A DNA stretch of 58,379 nt from an uncultured Anaeromyxobacter sp. (GTDB lineage Bacteria; Myxococcota; Myxococcia; Myxococcales; Anaeromyxobacteraceae), in contig CAIVAR010000041.1 in the NCBI GenBank assembly GCA_903904005.1, forward strand, positions 1 through 58,379, given 5' to 3'. Under the pieces are notes generated by a model. The model saw only the letters and a program-made list of their open reading frames with translations. It searched no databases and was not told the DNA's origin. Numbering within the stretch: the stretch's first letter is position 1; each line of letters begins with the position of its first letter. Positions 1-8,585 of this stretch are shown piece after piece. Both the position numbers and the translations under genes were made by a program.

Positions 1-2
1 AT

Positions 3-560
3 CAGCGAAACACACAACAAAGAAGTGGCCAGGCCCAAAACCAAAATTCACGCCAGCAACCTGCTCCGAGATACACGAGGCCTGAAAATGCAACTCCGGC
101 TCAGCGTTCGGGAGATGCCCAAAGTTACTCACCACCCGTTTACAGGCAACCCAAATCAAGCCAGGAGTACCTGGCTCCCAGGGCGCAAAACCCGGGATCC
201 ACAAGAACTACAGGTCAGAATACAGGCTCGAGGGAAAGTTCTGGTTCATACAATACCGGCACCCGCCAGAATGCAACACCCACCAACAATAACAGGACAA
301 ACAGCACCCCTGTCAGGTCAGGTTCATCCGGTTATTCCACCCCGGTACGAACAAACACAAACTATACTGCACCCACACGGTCCGGGAACACACAATCTAC
401 TTCAGAACCATCCAGATCGGGAAACAGCAGATCGTATTCTCCTCCTTCAAATTCGAACAGTGGAGGAAGCTATTCTACACCTTCACGGTCAGGCGGAGGA
501 GGGAACAGCGGCTCTTCTTCTGGCGGCAGCAGCAGCGGTGGCGGAGGAAGACACAGATAA
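3..560 (+). CDS. C-terminal fragment of a low-complexity Ser/Gly/Asn/Arg-rich protein (Bacteroidota-type)
   Basis: The third forward frame is open from the left edge to a TAA at 558-560, giving about 185 residues with no start codon inside the window, so the gene is cut by the contig end. The translated tail is dominated by Ser, Gly, Asn, Thr, Gln, Arg and Pro, includes the tract SYSPPVYRQPKSSQEY, and ends SGGGGRHR. Such disordered tails are common on surface or secreted proteins of Bacteroidota. A different frame across the same stretch is also open, but its composition looks random. Base composition is clearly lower in GC than the rest of the window. Function not recognised. Confidence 0.6.
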   Translation, partial: QRNTQQRSGQAQNQNSRQQPAPRYTRPENATPAQRSGDAQSYSPPVYRQPKSSQEYLAPRAQNPGSTRTTGQNTGSRESSGSYNTGTRQNATPTNNNRTNSTPVRSGSSGYSTPVRTNTNYTAPTRSGNTQSTSEPSRSGNSRSYSPPSNSNSGGSYSTPSRSGGGGNSGSSSGGSSSGGGGRHR

Positions 561-589
561 TCGTTTCCCAATTTTTAATTTTAACAGCC

Positions 590-721
590 ATGCGAAAAGC
601 ATCCATAATCATCGGTTTATTTACCTTGTTTGTCTCAAATACCTATTCCCAGTCGGCTGAGGATGCCCTGCGATATTCCCGCATATTCTACAGTGGCACA
701 GCCAGGTTTAACGGGCTCAGA
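590..721 (+). CDS. N-terminal fragment of a Bacteroidota outer-membrane protein
   Basis: The ATG at 590 opens a signal-peptide-like N-terminus (MRKASIIIGLFTLFVSNTYS) followed by QSAEDALRYSRIFYSGTARF. From memory this resembles the mature start of FadL/OmpP1-like or similar beta-barrel proteins of Bacteroidota, which usually continue with GGAFGALG. Here the reading runs instead into random-looking Arg/Pro/Ser sequence after about residue 43, where GC content jumps. The gene is therefore taken as truncated at an assembly joint near 721. It lies 29 bases after the preceding fragment on the same strand. An A/T-rich spacer without a clear Shine-Dalgarno site precedes it, as is usual in Bacteroidota. 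Confidence 0.6.
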
Positions 722-2868
722 CGGACCTCGACCGGAAACCCTGTCAGGTGGGCCATCCCGCTCACCCGTTCGATCCCGTCCGGCCCGTCCGCGGCCAAGA
801 GGTTCACATTGACGCCGCTCGTCCGTGACGCAATGGACAGGCCCTGGGCATGCTGGTGCCCCCATCCGTGGGGCAGCGCGACCGTCCCCGGCATGAGGTC
901 GGCGAGGTACTTCACCGGGAGCCGAACGGTGGCGGTCCGGGTCGAGACGTCGGCGATGGCCCCGTCCGGGATTCCGCGCCGCGCTGCGTCGTCCGGGTTG
1001 ATGTAGAGCAGGTTGGTCCCCGGTGCGGCGAAGGCCTCGATGTTGTGGGTCCAGGAATTGTGGGATCCAACGGCGCGCCGCGTCACGAGTTTCAACTGAT
1101 CGCCGCGCCCCCGCTCCCGCTCGAAGTCGGCGGGGAGCTTCCGCGCCTGCTCGAGGAGCCGGGCCGGTGCGAGGTCGACGAGCCGGTCCTCGGTCACCAC
1201 CCGCGCCCCCAGGAAGTCCCCTCCCCGGTTCGGCGGCCGGAGCCGCCCGTGTCGCTCCCGGAGCAGTGCCCCGAAGGATCCCTGCTTCGTCGCCCGGAGG
1301 ATCGCCGAAAGGAGCAGCTTCTGCGGCACGGCGGGCTGCGTCCCCGGGCGGGGTGCGACCCGCTTCAGCCCCGAGAGGATTCCCTGGGCGACCCGGGAGC
1401 CGAAGAGCGACACCCCGCTCTCCCGGCAGAGGTCGAGGTAGATGGAAGCCTCGTCCCGGACGTCTCCGGGGGGAGGCAGCACCGCCTCGGTGGCCTGGAG
1501 GTACGGACGCTCCTGCATCCCCAGCATGAGCGGGAAGATGAACGGGAGGTCGGGGCGCTCGAGGGGCGAGGTGCAGGGGAGCACGTAGTGGGCCACCGAC
1601 CCGGTCTCGTTCTTGAAGATGTCGAGCGTCACGAGCAGCTCGAGCTTCCCGAAGGCCTGCCGGAGCCTCCCGGCGTTCGCCATGGTGATGAGGGGATTGC
1701 CGCCGGTGACGAAGAGCGCGCGGACCTGCTTGTCCCCGGGGGTGAGGATCTCGTCGGCCAGGATCCCTCCCGGGAATCCGTCGTTCACCGAGAGGAAATC
1801 GCCGACGCGGGAGCGGTCGTTGCGCATCAGCGTGCCGGTCTTCTTGCCGAAGGCGGCGAAGTCGATGACACCGTTGCCGACCAGGGTCCCGCCAGGCCGG
1901 TCGAGGTTGCCGGAGACGCAGTTCGCGACCTCCTGGAGCCAGAAGGCGAGCGATCCGTTCGACCCCATGTTGACGCCGGTCGAGGAGTAGAGCGCCGCGC
2001 CGTCGGCGGCCCGGAAGGCCTCCACCATCTCGCGCAGCTTCGCCGGCGGGATGCGGGTGACCTCGGCGGTGCGCTCCGGCGTCCAGGGCGCGCACAGTTC
2101 CCGGACCGCCTCGATCCCCTTGGCGAACCGCCCGACCCGGGCCTCGTCGATGCCTCCGGCGAGGAGTTCCCTCAGGAACGAGAGGTAGAAGAAGACGTCG
2201 GTGTCTGGCCGGATGAAGACGTGCTCCCCGGCGGCCCGGGCGGTCTCGGTCCGGCGCGGGTCGACCACGAAGACCCGCCCGCCCCGCCCCTCGATGGCCT
2301 GGAGGGCCCGGGCCGGGTTCGGGACCTGGAGGAAGCTCCACTTGGAGATGACCGGGTTGGCCCCCACGATGACGAGGCAGCGGATCCTCTCCAGATCGGG
2401 GAAGGGCTGGGTGAAGGGGAAGCCGTAGACCTCCCGGGCCACGGCGAACTTGTTCGCGCAGTCCTGGGTCGAGGAGGAGTACATCGACCGGGAACCGAGC
2501 CCGGTCAGGAAGCCCTGGGCGAAGACCGGGTGCAGCACGCCGAATCCGGCCGCCGTGCCCACGTACATCGCGATGCTGTCCGGCCCGTGGTCGGCGCGAA
2601 GCTGCCGGACCTTGGCCCCGATCTCGCCGAGCGCCCGGTCCCAGTCGATCTTCTCCCAGCGGTCGCCGGTTCGCTTCTCCGGCGCCAGCAGCCGGTCCGG
2701 GGAGGCGTAGATCTCGTGCTGCCGAAGCCCCTTCGGACAGGAGAATCCTCGGGTGGCGACGTGGTCGTCGTCGGCCTTCACCTTCACCACGCGTCCGTCT
2801 TCGACCTCGACGACGAGACCGCAGAGCGACTCGCAGATCCGGCAGAAGGTGGTGTGCTTCTCGGTCAT
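688..2868 (-). CDS. Molybdopterin-dependent oxidoreductase (formate dehydrogenase/nitrate reductase superfamily), 3' end cut
   Basis: A catalytic subunit of the DMSO reductase superfamily: an enzyme binding bis-MGD and one 4Fe-4S cluster. Cys9, Cys12, Cys16 and Cys44 form the N-terminal cluster motif (CRIC, SLCG, FSCPKG). Cys137, in TQDCANK, sits where the molybdenum ligand is expected. A C-terminal molydopterin-binding domain follows (SHNSWTHN, ALPHGWGHQHAQG). No Tat signal precedes the cluster, so it is probably cytoplasmic. The ATG at 2866-2868 was chosen because the Fe-S motif follows at once. It is last in an operon behind a TPR lipoprotein (16-base gap). The natural stop is lost at the chimeric joint; the stop at 688 belongs to foreign DNA. 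The substrate cannot be assigned. Confidence 0.85.
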   Translation of the reverse strand: MTEKHTTFCRICESLCGLVVEVEDGRVVKVKADDDHVATRGFSCPKGLRQHEIYASPDRLLAPEKRTGDRWEKIDWDRALGEIGAKVRQLRADHGPDSIAMYVGTAAGFGVLHPVFAQGFLTGLGSRSMYSSSTQDCANKFAVAREVYGFPFTQPFPDLERIRCLVIVGANPVISKWSFLQVPNPARALQAIEGRGGRVFVVDPRRTETARAAGEHVFIRPDTDVFFYLSFLRELLAGGIDEARVGRFAKGIEAVRELCAPWTPERTAEVTRIPPAKLREMVEAFRAADGAALYSSTGVNMGSNGSLAFWLQEVANCVSGNLDRPGGTLVGNGVIDFAAFGKKTGTLMRNDRSRVGDFLSVNDGFPGGILADEILTPGDKQVRALFVTGGNPLITMANAGRLRQAFGKLELLVTLDIFKNETGSVAHYVLPCTSPLERPDLPFIFPLMLGMQERPYLQATEAVLPPPGDVRDEASIYLDLCRESGVSLFGSRVAQGILSGLKRVAPRPGTQPAVPQKLLLSAILRATKQGSFGALLRERHGRLRPPNRGGDFLGARVVTEDRLVDLAPARLLEQARKLPADFERERGRGDQLKLVTRRAVGSHNSWTHNIEAFAAPGTNLLYINPDDAARRGIPDGAIADVSTRTATVRLPVKYLADLMPGTVALPHGWGHQHAQGLSIASRTSGVNVNLLAADGPDGIERVSGMAHLTGFPVEVRLSPLNLAVPL
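710..730. other. Probable chimeric joint between two genomes
   Basis: Left of here, forward-strand genes of Bacteroidota character and moderate GC. Right of here, a high-GC reverse-strand molybdoenzyme gene that reads almost to its natural C-terminus. Both genes are interrupted at the same place. The reverse gene leaves recognisable family sequence (FPVEVRLSP) and then reads about seven foreign codons to a stop at 688. No repeat or mobile-element end is visible at the joint. Confidence 0.7.
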
Positions 2869-2884
2869 CGGAGGGTCCCAGGAT

Positions 2885-3679
2885 TCAGCGGGGGAGGAGC
2901 GCGCGCGCGTCGGCGACCCAGGACGGCGCGTCCGGATCCTTCGACCACGGCTCGGTCCCGGCGAGCTCGATGGCCCGTCGGAGTGCGGCCCGCCCGCCCG
3001 GCTTGTCGCCGTTGTGGATGAGCACCTCGCCGAGCGCCAGCTGGTTCGGCGGGTAGTCGGGGCGAAGCTCCACCGCCTTGCGGGCATGGGGGATGGCCTC
3101 CTCGGCATCCCCCGGCCCCACCGGCCATCCCGGCGCCCGGACGAGCAGGAGCGCGAGGACCCGTTCCGGCCCGGCCTCGTCGTACAGCGGGGCCTCGCGG
3201 GCCGCCTCCCGGAGGAGCTGGACCATCCGCTTGAGTCCGTCGTCGGCGGTGACCGGCCGATCCCTCGCCTGGAGACCGAGGGCAACCGCGAGCCAGTACT
3301 TGCACGGCGCCGAGGCCGGGTCCCGGCGCAGGCACCATTGCCCGGTCTGGACGGCGCTCACCGAGAGGTCGGTCCGGTCCTTCACGCCCTTCTCCCGCTC
3401 GGCGAGCCATGCCTTGGCACGCATGGCGCACAGGAGGCCTCCCACCTGGGCCTCGTCAGCCTGGGCGGCCGCGAGGCACAACCCCTCCGCCTTGCCCACC
3501 GCGCCCGCGTCCGGGCGCTTCGCGAACTCCTCGTCGGCCTCCTGGAGGAGCGCGCTGGCGGGAACGGAACCCCGGTCCTCCCGCTGGAGGGTCGAGATCG
3601 GCGGCGGCTCCTTGAGCGCGGAGGCGCAGCCGGCCCCGAGGAGCGCGACGAGCCAGAGGAGGCGGGACGGGCGGGTCAC
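2885..3679 (-). CDS. TPR-type lipoprotein
   Basis: 264 residues from a GTG start. The N-terminus TRPSRLLWLVALLGAGCAS is a short charged region, a hydrophobic stretch and a Cys in a lipobox-like setting, so it is predicted to be a lipid-anchored envelope protein. The remainder is helical and Ala/Leu/Arg-rich with TPR-like spacing, for instance the paired helices around DAEEAIPHARKAVELRPDYP near residue 195. TPR domains mediate protein contacts; no catalytic motif is visible. The start overlaps the stop of the upstream PhnD-like gene as GTGA, indicating translational coupling, and a molybdoenzyme gene follows. The partner is unknown; an assembly role for the neighbouring proteins would be a guess. 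Confidence 0.75.
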   Translation of the reverse strand: MTRPSRLLWLVALLGAGCASALKEPPPISTLQREDRGSVPASALLQEADEEFAKRPDAGAVGKAEGLCLAAAQADEAQVGGLLCAMRAKAWLAEREKGVKDRTDLSVSAVQTGQWCLRRDPASAPCKYWLAVALGLQARDRPVTADDGLKRMVQLLREAAREAPLYDEAGPERVLALLLVRAPGWPVGPGDAEEAIPHARKAVELRPDYPPNQLALGEVLIHNGDKPGGRAALRRAIELAGTEPWSKDPDAPSWVADARALLPR

Positions 3680-4497
3680 TTCGCTGCGGCCCCGTAGGCC
3701 TTGCGAGCGGCGGCGAGGGGCTGCGGGTCGAGCGGGACGAACCCCTGGAGACGGATGGCCTCGAGTGCGGCGGCCCCCTCGGGCCGATCCGCGAGCTGCC
3801 GGAGCCCCTTCTCGAGCAACTTCCAGCGGTCCGCCGGGAGCCGCTTCCCCACCGTCACCACGATGCCGGTCGGCAGCGGCGCGGAGCGGGCCACCACCTC
3901 GAGCTCCGAGGCGAAGGGCAGCGAGGGGAGCGCGGCGGCCTGGGCCCCGTCGAGGAGGACCGCGACGTTCTCGCCCGCCGCCGCCTTGCGCAGCGAGGAG
4001 AGGACCTGGCTCGTCTGGACGACCTTCACGTTCGCGGGCATCCGTCCCCAGCCTTGAAGCGCCGTCCCGGTGACGAAGGCGGGGACGTACCCGGCGATGG
4101 AGTTCACCTGCCAGCCGTCGAGCGAGGCCGGCGCCGTCACCCGCCCCTTCTTCGCGACGAGCGCCCAGACCTCCGTGGGCCCCGTCCCCTTCTGGGAGGC
4201 GACGAGCCTGGCCTCGAGGTGGAGGGCATCCGCCTCGCGCAGGAAGAAGGGCAAGGAGACCATCCCGAAGCCTGCGTCCCCCTGCTGGAGCCGCTCGGCC
4301 CCGGGGCGGTCCTTCTCGAAGTAGGCGGCGACGATCGATCCGGAGGGAAGACCGGCCTGGGTCGCCAGCGCCGCGGCGAACGCGTCCATCGACGGCTGCG
4401 CCTCGACCGTCGTCCCCGGATAGCCGGGGGCGACCGCGACGAAGGCCACCGGGTCGGCGGCGAGGGCGAGCGTGAAGAGAAGGGCTGCTGGGGTCAT
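3676..4497 (-). CDS. PhnD-like periplasmic substrate-binding protein
   Basis: 273 residues with a short signal peptide (MTPAALLFTLALAADP) and a two-lobed binding-protein pattern. The first lobe has VAVAPGYPGTTVE, then GDAGFGMVSLPFFL, the usual position where PhnD-family proteins sample substrate. The hinge region is ALVAKKGRVTAPASLDGWQV, and the second lobe ends with a helical RQLADRPEGAAALEAIRLQGF segment as in phosphate/phosphonate binding proteins. No ABC permease or ATPase gene lies next to it, so it may act as an orphan binder or sensor. It leads an operon whose next genes are a TPR lipoprotein (4-base overlap) and a molybdoenzyme. Divergent from the MscS-like gene. Ligand unknown. Confidence 0.75.
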   Translation of the reverse strand: MTPAALLFTLALAADPVAFVAVAPGYPGTTVEAQPSMDAFAAALATQAGLPSGSIVAAYFEKDRPGAERLQQGDAGFGMVSLPFFLREADALHLEARLVASQKGTGPTEVWALVAKKGRVTAPASLDGWQVNSIAGYVPAFVTGTALQGWGRMPANVKVVQTSQVLSSLRKAAAGENVAVLLDGAQAAALPSLPFASELEVVARSAPLPTGIVVTVGKRLPADRWKLLEKGLRQLADRPEGAAALEAIRLQGFVPLDPQPLAAARKAYGAAAK

Positions 4498-4561
4498 CCG
4501 GCCTCCTGCGGCAATCTACCCCGCCACCGGGAGCGCACCAACCGACTTCACCGGGGATCGA

Positions 4562-6058
4562 ATGCCCTTGACCCGGGACACCGCGTTCCACGAATCTCCG
4601 CACGTGCGCCACCTCGCGCTCACCCTCCTCTGGCTCCTTCCAGCCCTGGTGGCTGCCGCGCCGGCGGAGGCACCCTCGCGGGCCGACGTCACCCTCCGGG
4701 ACGGACGGGTGCTCACCCTGCGCGCGCCGCGGGACGGCGTCCCTCCCGCGGCCCGGGCCCGCGCGGCGAGCCTGGCCCTCGCCGACGCCCTGGAGGGCGA
4801 CCCGACGGCCACCGCGACCGTGGAGACGAAGGGGGACAGCGCCTCCATCCGCGTCGGAAAGGTCCTGGTCCTCGAGCTCGGACCCGAGGACGCCGCGGCC
4901 GCGGGCGGCTCCGCGATCACCGATCTGGCGAGGTCGTCGGCCGCCGAGGTCGACCGCGCCCTGCGCGCCGAGCGGCGCCGTGCGCGCATCGCCGAGCAGG
5001 TGTTCCACGTCTCCCTCCTCGTCCTCTCGGGACTGGTGGCCTGGCTCCTCCTCCGGAAGCTGGGTGATCTCGACCGGGGGCTCGAGGCCACCCTTCGCGA
5101 GCGCAGGCGGCGGGTTCCCGCGCTCCGGCTCCGCGGCGTCGAACTGGTCAGCCCCGAGGGGGTTTCCGGCGCGCTCGCCGTCCTGCTCCGGGTGGGGCGC
5201 GTCCTGCTCCAGATCGCCATCGGCTACGCCTGGCTCGTCTTCGCCCTCTCCCTCTTCCCCTCCACCCGCGGCGCCGGACTGGGCCTCGGCCGCGTGGTCC
5301 TCGGCCCGGCCGCGGGCACGCTCGCCCGCGTCGGCGGCGCCCTTCCCGTCACCATCGCCGCCCTGGTGGCCGGAGCGCTCCTGTGGCTCGCCCTGCGGGC
5401 GGTCCGGCTCTTCTTCGAGAGCATCGCCGCCGGCGAGACGCACCTCCGGGGCGTGCCCGCGGATCTGGCCGTCCCGCTCGGGCAGCTCCTCCGCATCGTC
5501 CTCGTCGTCCTCGCCGCCGTCTTCGCCGCCCCGGTCCTCACCGGGAGCGACGACGGCATGCTCACGAGCGTCGGGCAGGCCGCCCTCCTCGCCGTCGCGC
5601 TGGCGGCCGTGCCTGCGCTCGCCAACGTGGCGGCAGGCCTGCCTCGCCTGCTCGGCCGGGTGTACCGCACCGGCCACGTCGCCGAGATCGGGGGCGCGAG
5701 CGGCGTCGTCCGTGCCGTCGGCCTACACGACGTCGAGGTCGAGGACGCCACCGGCCGCCGGGTCCTCGTGCCGCACCTCGCCTCCCTCGTCCTGCCCACC
5801 CGGCTGCCGGGGCTGGCGCCCGCAGCCCGCTTCGATCTCTGCGTCGACGCCTCCGAGGACCAGTCGCTGGTGCGCGAGATCCTGCTGCGGACGGGTGGGC
5901 CCGGCACCACAGCCGACCTCGTCCTCCTCGACGCCTCCGGCGCCCTCTACCGGGTATCCGGTCCCGGTGCCGACCTCGCTGTCCGGGTCGCCTCCGCGCT
6001 CCGTGCCGAAGGGGTGAAGCTGGGCCGCCCACATCCGGGAGCGGCGGGGGCGGCGTGA
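4562..6058 (+). CDS. MscS-like membrane protein
   Basis: About 498 residues. After a signal peptide (HLALTLLWLLPALVAAAP) comes a soluble stretch of some 130 residues with FTLRDGRV-type beta features, then a membrane anchor (VFHVSLLVLSGLVAWLLL) and four to five further hydrophobic helices. The final segment around residues 385-425 (YRTGHVAEIGGASGVVRAVG, then RRVLVPH) matches the Sm-like beta domain of MscS mechanosensitive channels, where YxxGDxVxI and a later VPN are typical. The inner-membrane location is clear. The start is uncertain: ATG 4562 or GTG 4604, while an ATG at 4472 lies inside the divergent gene. Its stop overlaps the next start as GTGA, so it forms one operon with two antiporter-like genes. 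Confidence 0.75.
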   Translation: MPLTRDTAFHESPHVRHLALTLLWLLPALVAAAPAEAPSRADVTLRDGRVLTLRAPRDGVPPAARARAASLALADALEGDPTATATVETKGDSASIRVGKVLVLELGPEDAAAAGGSAITDLARSSAAEVDRALRAERRRARIAEQVFHVSLLVLSGLVAWLLLRKLGDLDRGLEATLRERRRRVPALRLRGVELVSPEGVSGALAVLLRVGRVLLQIAIGYAWLVFALSLFPSTRGAGLGLGRVVLGPAAGTLARVGGALPVTIAALVAGALLWLALRAVRLFFESIAAGETHLRGVPADLAVPLGQLLRIVLVVLAAVFAAPVLTGSDDGMLTSVGQAALLAVALAAVPALANVAAGLPRLLGRVYRTGHVAEIGGASGVVRAVGLHDVEVEDATGRRVLVPHLASLVLPTRLPGLAPAARFDLCVDASEDQSLVREILLRTGGPGTTADLVLLDASGALYRVSGPGADLAVRVASALRAEGVKLGRPHPGAAGAA

Positions 6059-7239
6059 GCACCCTGCAGTCGCTTTTCATCCTCCTGCTCGTCGCCTACA
6101 TGGGCGGGTTCCTCATGGGGGGACGTGCCCTCCGTGGACGGGGCCTTCCGTCCGGATCCGAGTGGCTCCTCCTCGGGCTCGCCGCCGGCCCGTCCGCGCT
6201 CGGGCTCGTGAGCGGCTCCGAGGTGGCCTTCTTCGCGCCGCTGGCCCTTCTCGCCACGGGGTGGATCGCCCTCCTCGTCGGGCTCACCTTCGGTGTCGAC
6301 GGGGCGAGGCACATCGGGGCTGGCGGCATGGCCCTGGGCGTGGCGGCTGGGATCCTGTCGTTCGTCGCCGTGGGCGGAGCCGCGTGGGTGGTCCTCGACC
6401 GGGTACCGTCGGCCGGGGCCCTCTTCCCCGACGCCGGCCAGCGGGTCGCCGTGGCGTTGAGCCTGGGCGCCTCCCTCGCCGATACCTCCCGTCACGTTGC
6501 CCGTTGGGGCTCCGAGCGGCTCGGCGGGCGCGGCCCCCTCCTCGATCGGGTGTCGGACGTCACCCGGTCGGACGACCTCGTGCCAATCCTCGCGCTCGGC
6601 CTGCTCGTCTCGCTCGACACCGCGCGGGGCATGGATCCCCTCCCTCTCGGCGGCCTCGGGCTGGGCACCCTCCTCGGACTCGCCGGCGCCGCCCTCCTCG
6701 GCCGCACGCTCCGGGTCGCGGCCTTCTGGTCCCTCCTCTTCGGTCTCTCCCTGCTCGCCACCGGCACCGCCGAACGGCTCGACCTCTCCGTCCTCGCCAC
6801 CGGGTTCGCGCTCGGTCTCGCCCTCGCGGTCGCCTCGCCGCTGCGGAACTCCGCACGGGAGATGGCGGTGGGGGTCGAGGGCGCCGTGATCCTGCCGGCT
6901 CTCTTCCTCGCCGGGACCCGTGTCGTCCCCGTCAACGGACCGGCCCTCTGGATCGCCGCCGCGGTGATCCTCGCCCGCCTTGGCGCGGCACTCCTCGTCG
7001 CCGCCCTCGTCGCGGCGGCCGACCCGCGGGCGCGCCGTGGCGGCCCCTGGCTCGCGCTGGCCTTCCTCCCCACCGGACCGCTCGGCATCGCCATCGCGCT
7101 CTCGGTGAACCTCCGCTCGCCGGGCCCGGTCGGCGACCTGGTCCTCGCCACCACCGTCGCCGCCGCCGTGGCCGGGGAGTTCCTCGGGCCTCCTGCCCTG
7201 CGGCGGGCGCTCTCCCGCGCCGGGGAGTTGCCTGCGTGA
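6055..7239 (+). CDS. CPA2-type cation:proton antiporter-like membrane protein (first of two)
   Basis: 394 residues, almost wholly hydrophobic, with about eleven to twelve predicted membrane helices. RGPLLDRVSDVTRSDDLVPI resembles the region of Kef/NapA-type exchangers in which paired acidic residues sit in a core helix. The C-terminus, EFLGPPALRRALSRAGE, matches the end of the transport domain and is echoed in the next gene (ELFGPVLLKFALDRSGE), so the two are probably paralogous. Divergence from well-known antiporters is considerable. The GTG start overlaps the upstream stop and its own stop overlaps the next GTG, which indicates tight co-translation. No RCK or TrkA regulatory domain is attached. 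Transported ion unknown. Confidence 0.7.
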   Translation: MSTLQSLFILLLVAYMGGFLMGGRALRGRGLPSGSEWLLLGLAAGPSALGLVSGSEVAFFAPLALLATGWIALLVGLTFGVDGARHIGAGGMALGVAAGILSFVAVGGAAWVVLDRVPSAGALFPDAGQRVAVALSLGASLADTSRHVARWGSERLGGRGPLLDRVSDVTRSDDLVPILALGLLVSLDTARGMDPLPLGGLGLGTLLGLAGAALLGRTLRVAAFWSLLFGLSLLATGTAERLDLSVLATGFALGLALAVASPLRNSAREMAVGVEGAVILPALFLAGTRVVPVNGPALWIAAAVILARLGAALLVAALVAAADPRARRGGPWLALAFLPTGPLGIAIALSVNLRSPGPVGDLVLATTVAAAVAGEFLGPPALRRALSRAGELPA

Positions 7240-8585
7240 GCGCTCCCCCCGCCAAGGGACCGGTCACCCGGCTGCTGGAGCTCGCCTCCCTCGTGGGCCT
7301 CTTCGGGCTCATGCTCGGCGTGGATCGGCTCGTCGGGCCGGCCGGGGGGCCCTGGCAGCGCACCGGACGCGATCTCGCCGCCATCGGCTTCTTCCTGCTC
7401 GCCGGCACGCTCGCCTCGAGCCTCCTCGAGGTGCTCCGGCTGCCCCATCTGACGGGCTTCCTGCTCGCCGGGATCGTGGCCGGCCCCTACGTCCTCCACG
7501 CCGTCGACCACGAGACGGTGGCCGACCTCGCCATCGTCAACTCGCTGGCGCTCTCCCTCATCGCGCTCGCCGGCGGCGCCGAGCTCCGGATGGAGGCCGT
7601 CCGCCGGGGGTTCCGCAGCCTGCTCGCCGCCACCGTGGTCCAGAACGGGCTCGCACTGGTGGTCATCCCCGCCACCTTCTTCCTGGCCCGCGACCTCGTG
7701 CCGTTCACCCAGGGGATGTCGCTCCCCGCGGTCTTCGCCGTGGCCATGCTCTGGGGCGTGGTCTCCATCACCCGCAGCCCCTCCGCGGTGATGGGCATCC
7801 TCTCCCAGACCCGCCCGGCCGGCCGGCTCACCGACTTCACGGTCGGCTTCGTGATGACGTCCGACGTCGTCGTCGTCGTCCTGCTCGCGCTCGTGATGAC
7901 CGCGGTCCGCCCGCTCCTCGACCCCGGCGCGACCCTCTCGCTGGCCGCCTTCGCGGAACTCGGCCACGAGCTGCTCGGGAGCGTCGCCATCGGGACGACG
8001 CTGGGCCTGCTCCTCGTCGCCTACCTGCGCTTCGTGGGGCGCCAGATCCTGCTCGTGCTCCTCCTCCTCGGGCTGGTGGTGGTGGAGGTCATCACCTACC
8101 TGCGCTTCGAGTGGCTCCTCACCTTCCTCACCGCCGGGTTCGTGGTGCAGAACTTCTCGCGGCAGGGGGAGAAGCTGCTCCACGCCATCGAGCACACCGG
8201 CGAGGTGGTCTACGTGATCTTCTTCGCGACCGCCGGCGCCCACCTCGACCTGCCGTTGCTCGGGAAGCTCTGGCCCGCGGCGCTCCTCTTCTTCGGGGTC
8301 CGGGCCGCCACGGCGGTCGCCGGCGCGCGCCTCTCCGCCCGCCTGGCCGGCGACCCACCCGCCCTGCGCAACTGGGGATGGGCCGGGCTCGTCTCCCAGG
8401 CGGGGCTCGCCCTCGGGATCGCGGCACGGATGCAGGGCCAGTTCCCGACCTTCGGGGCGCAGTTCGGCGCGCTCGCGGTCGCCGCGGTCGCGCTCAACGA
8501 GCTCTTCGGGCCGGTGCTCCTCAAGTTTGCGCTCGACCGCTCGGGCGAGAGCGGGCGCGGCGCCACCGGCGAGGGTGCAACCTAG
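7236..8585 (+). CDS. CPA2-type cation:proton antiporter (second of two)
   Basis: 449 residues from a GTG overlapping the previous stop. Twelve or so membrane helices. LLEVLRLPHLTGFLLAGIVAGP is the classic first conserved block of CPA2 exchangers. VSITRSPSAVMGIL occupies the unwound-helix region where TxDP is common, and FVMTSDVVVVVLLAL carries the core acidic residue. The C-terminal cytoplasmic tail is only about 20 residues, with no RCK/TrkA-N domain. Its 3' end meets speA tail to tail with the two TAG stops overlapping at 8582-8585. Because it follows a second exchanger-like gene and an MscS-like gene, the three may act together in osmotic or pH homeostasis; that is inference from the operon. 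Confidence 0.8.
   Translation: MSAPPAKGPVTRLLELASLVGLFGLMLGVDRLVGPAGGPWQRTGRDLAAIGFFLLAGTLASSLLEVLRLPHLTGFLLAGIVAGPYVLHAVDHETVADLAIVNSLALSLIALAGGAELRMEAVRRGFRSLLAATVVQNGLALVVIPATFFLARDLVPFTQGMSLPAVFAVAMLWGVVSITRSPSAVMGILSQTRPAGRLTDFTVGFVMTSDVVVVVLLALVMTAVRPLLDPGATLSLAAFAELGHELLGSVAIGTTLGLLLVAYLRFVGRQILLVLLLLGLVVVEVITYLRFEWLLTFLTAGFVVQNFSRQGEKLLHAIEHTGEVVYVIFFATAGAHLDLPLLGKLWPAALLFFGVRAATAVAGARLSARLAGDPPALRNWGWAGLVSQAGLALGIAARMQGQFPTFGAQFGALAVAAVALNELFGPVLLKFALDRSGESGRGATGEGAT

Noticed and set aside
25-660. Forward open frame starting with ATG at 25
   Set aside because: The neighbouring frame, open from the left edge to 560, gives the Ser/Gly/Asn-rich sequence typical of a real Bacteroidota tail, while this one gives an arbitrary mix.
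850-3021. Long forward open frame opposite the molybdoenzyme gene
   Set aside because: It is antisense to a gene with clear Fe-S and cofactor motifs, and its composition is that of a high-GC shadow frame (His/Gly/Asp/Arg/Pro rich, no fold motifs).
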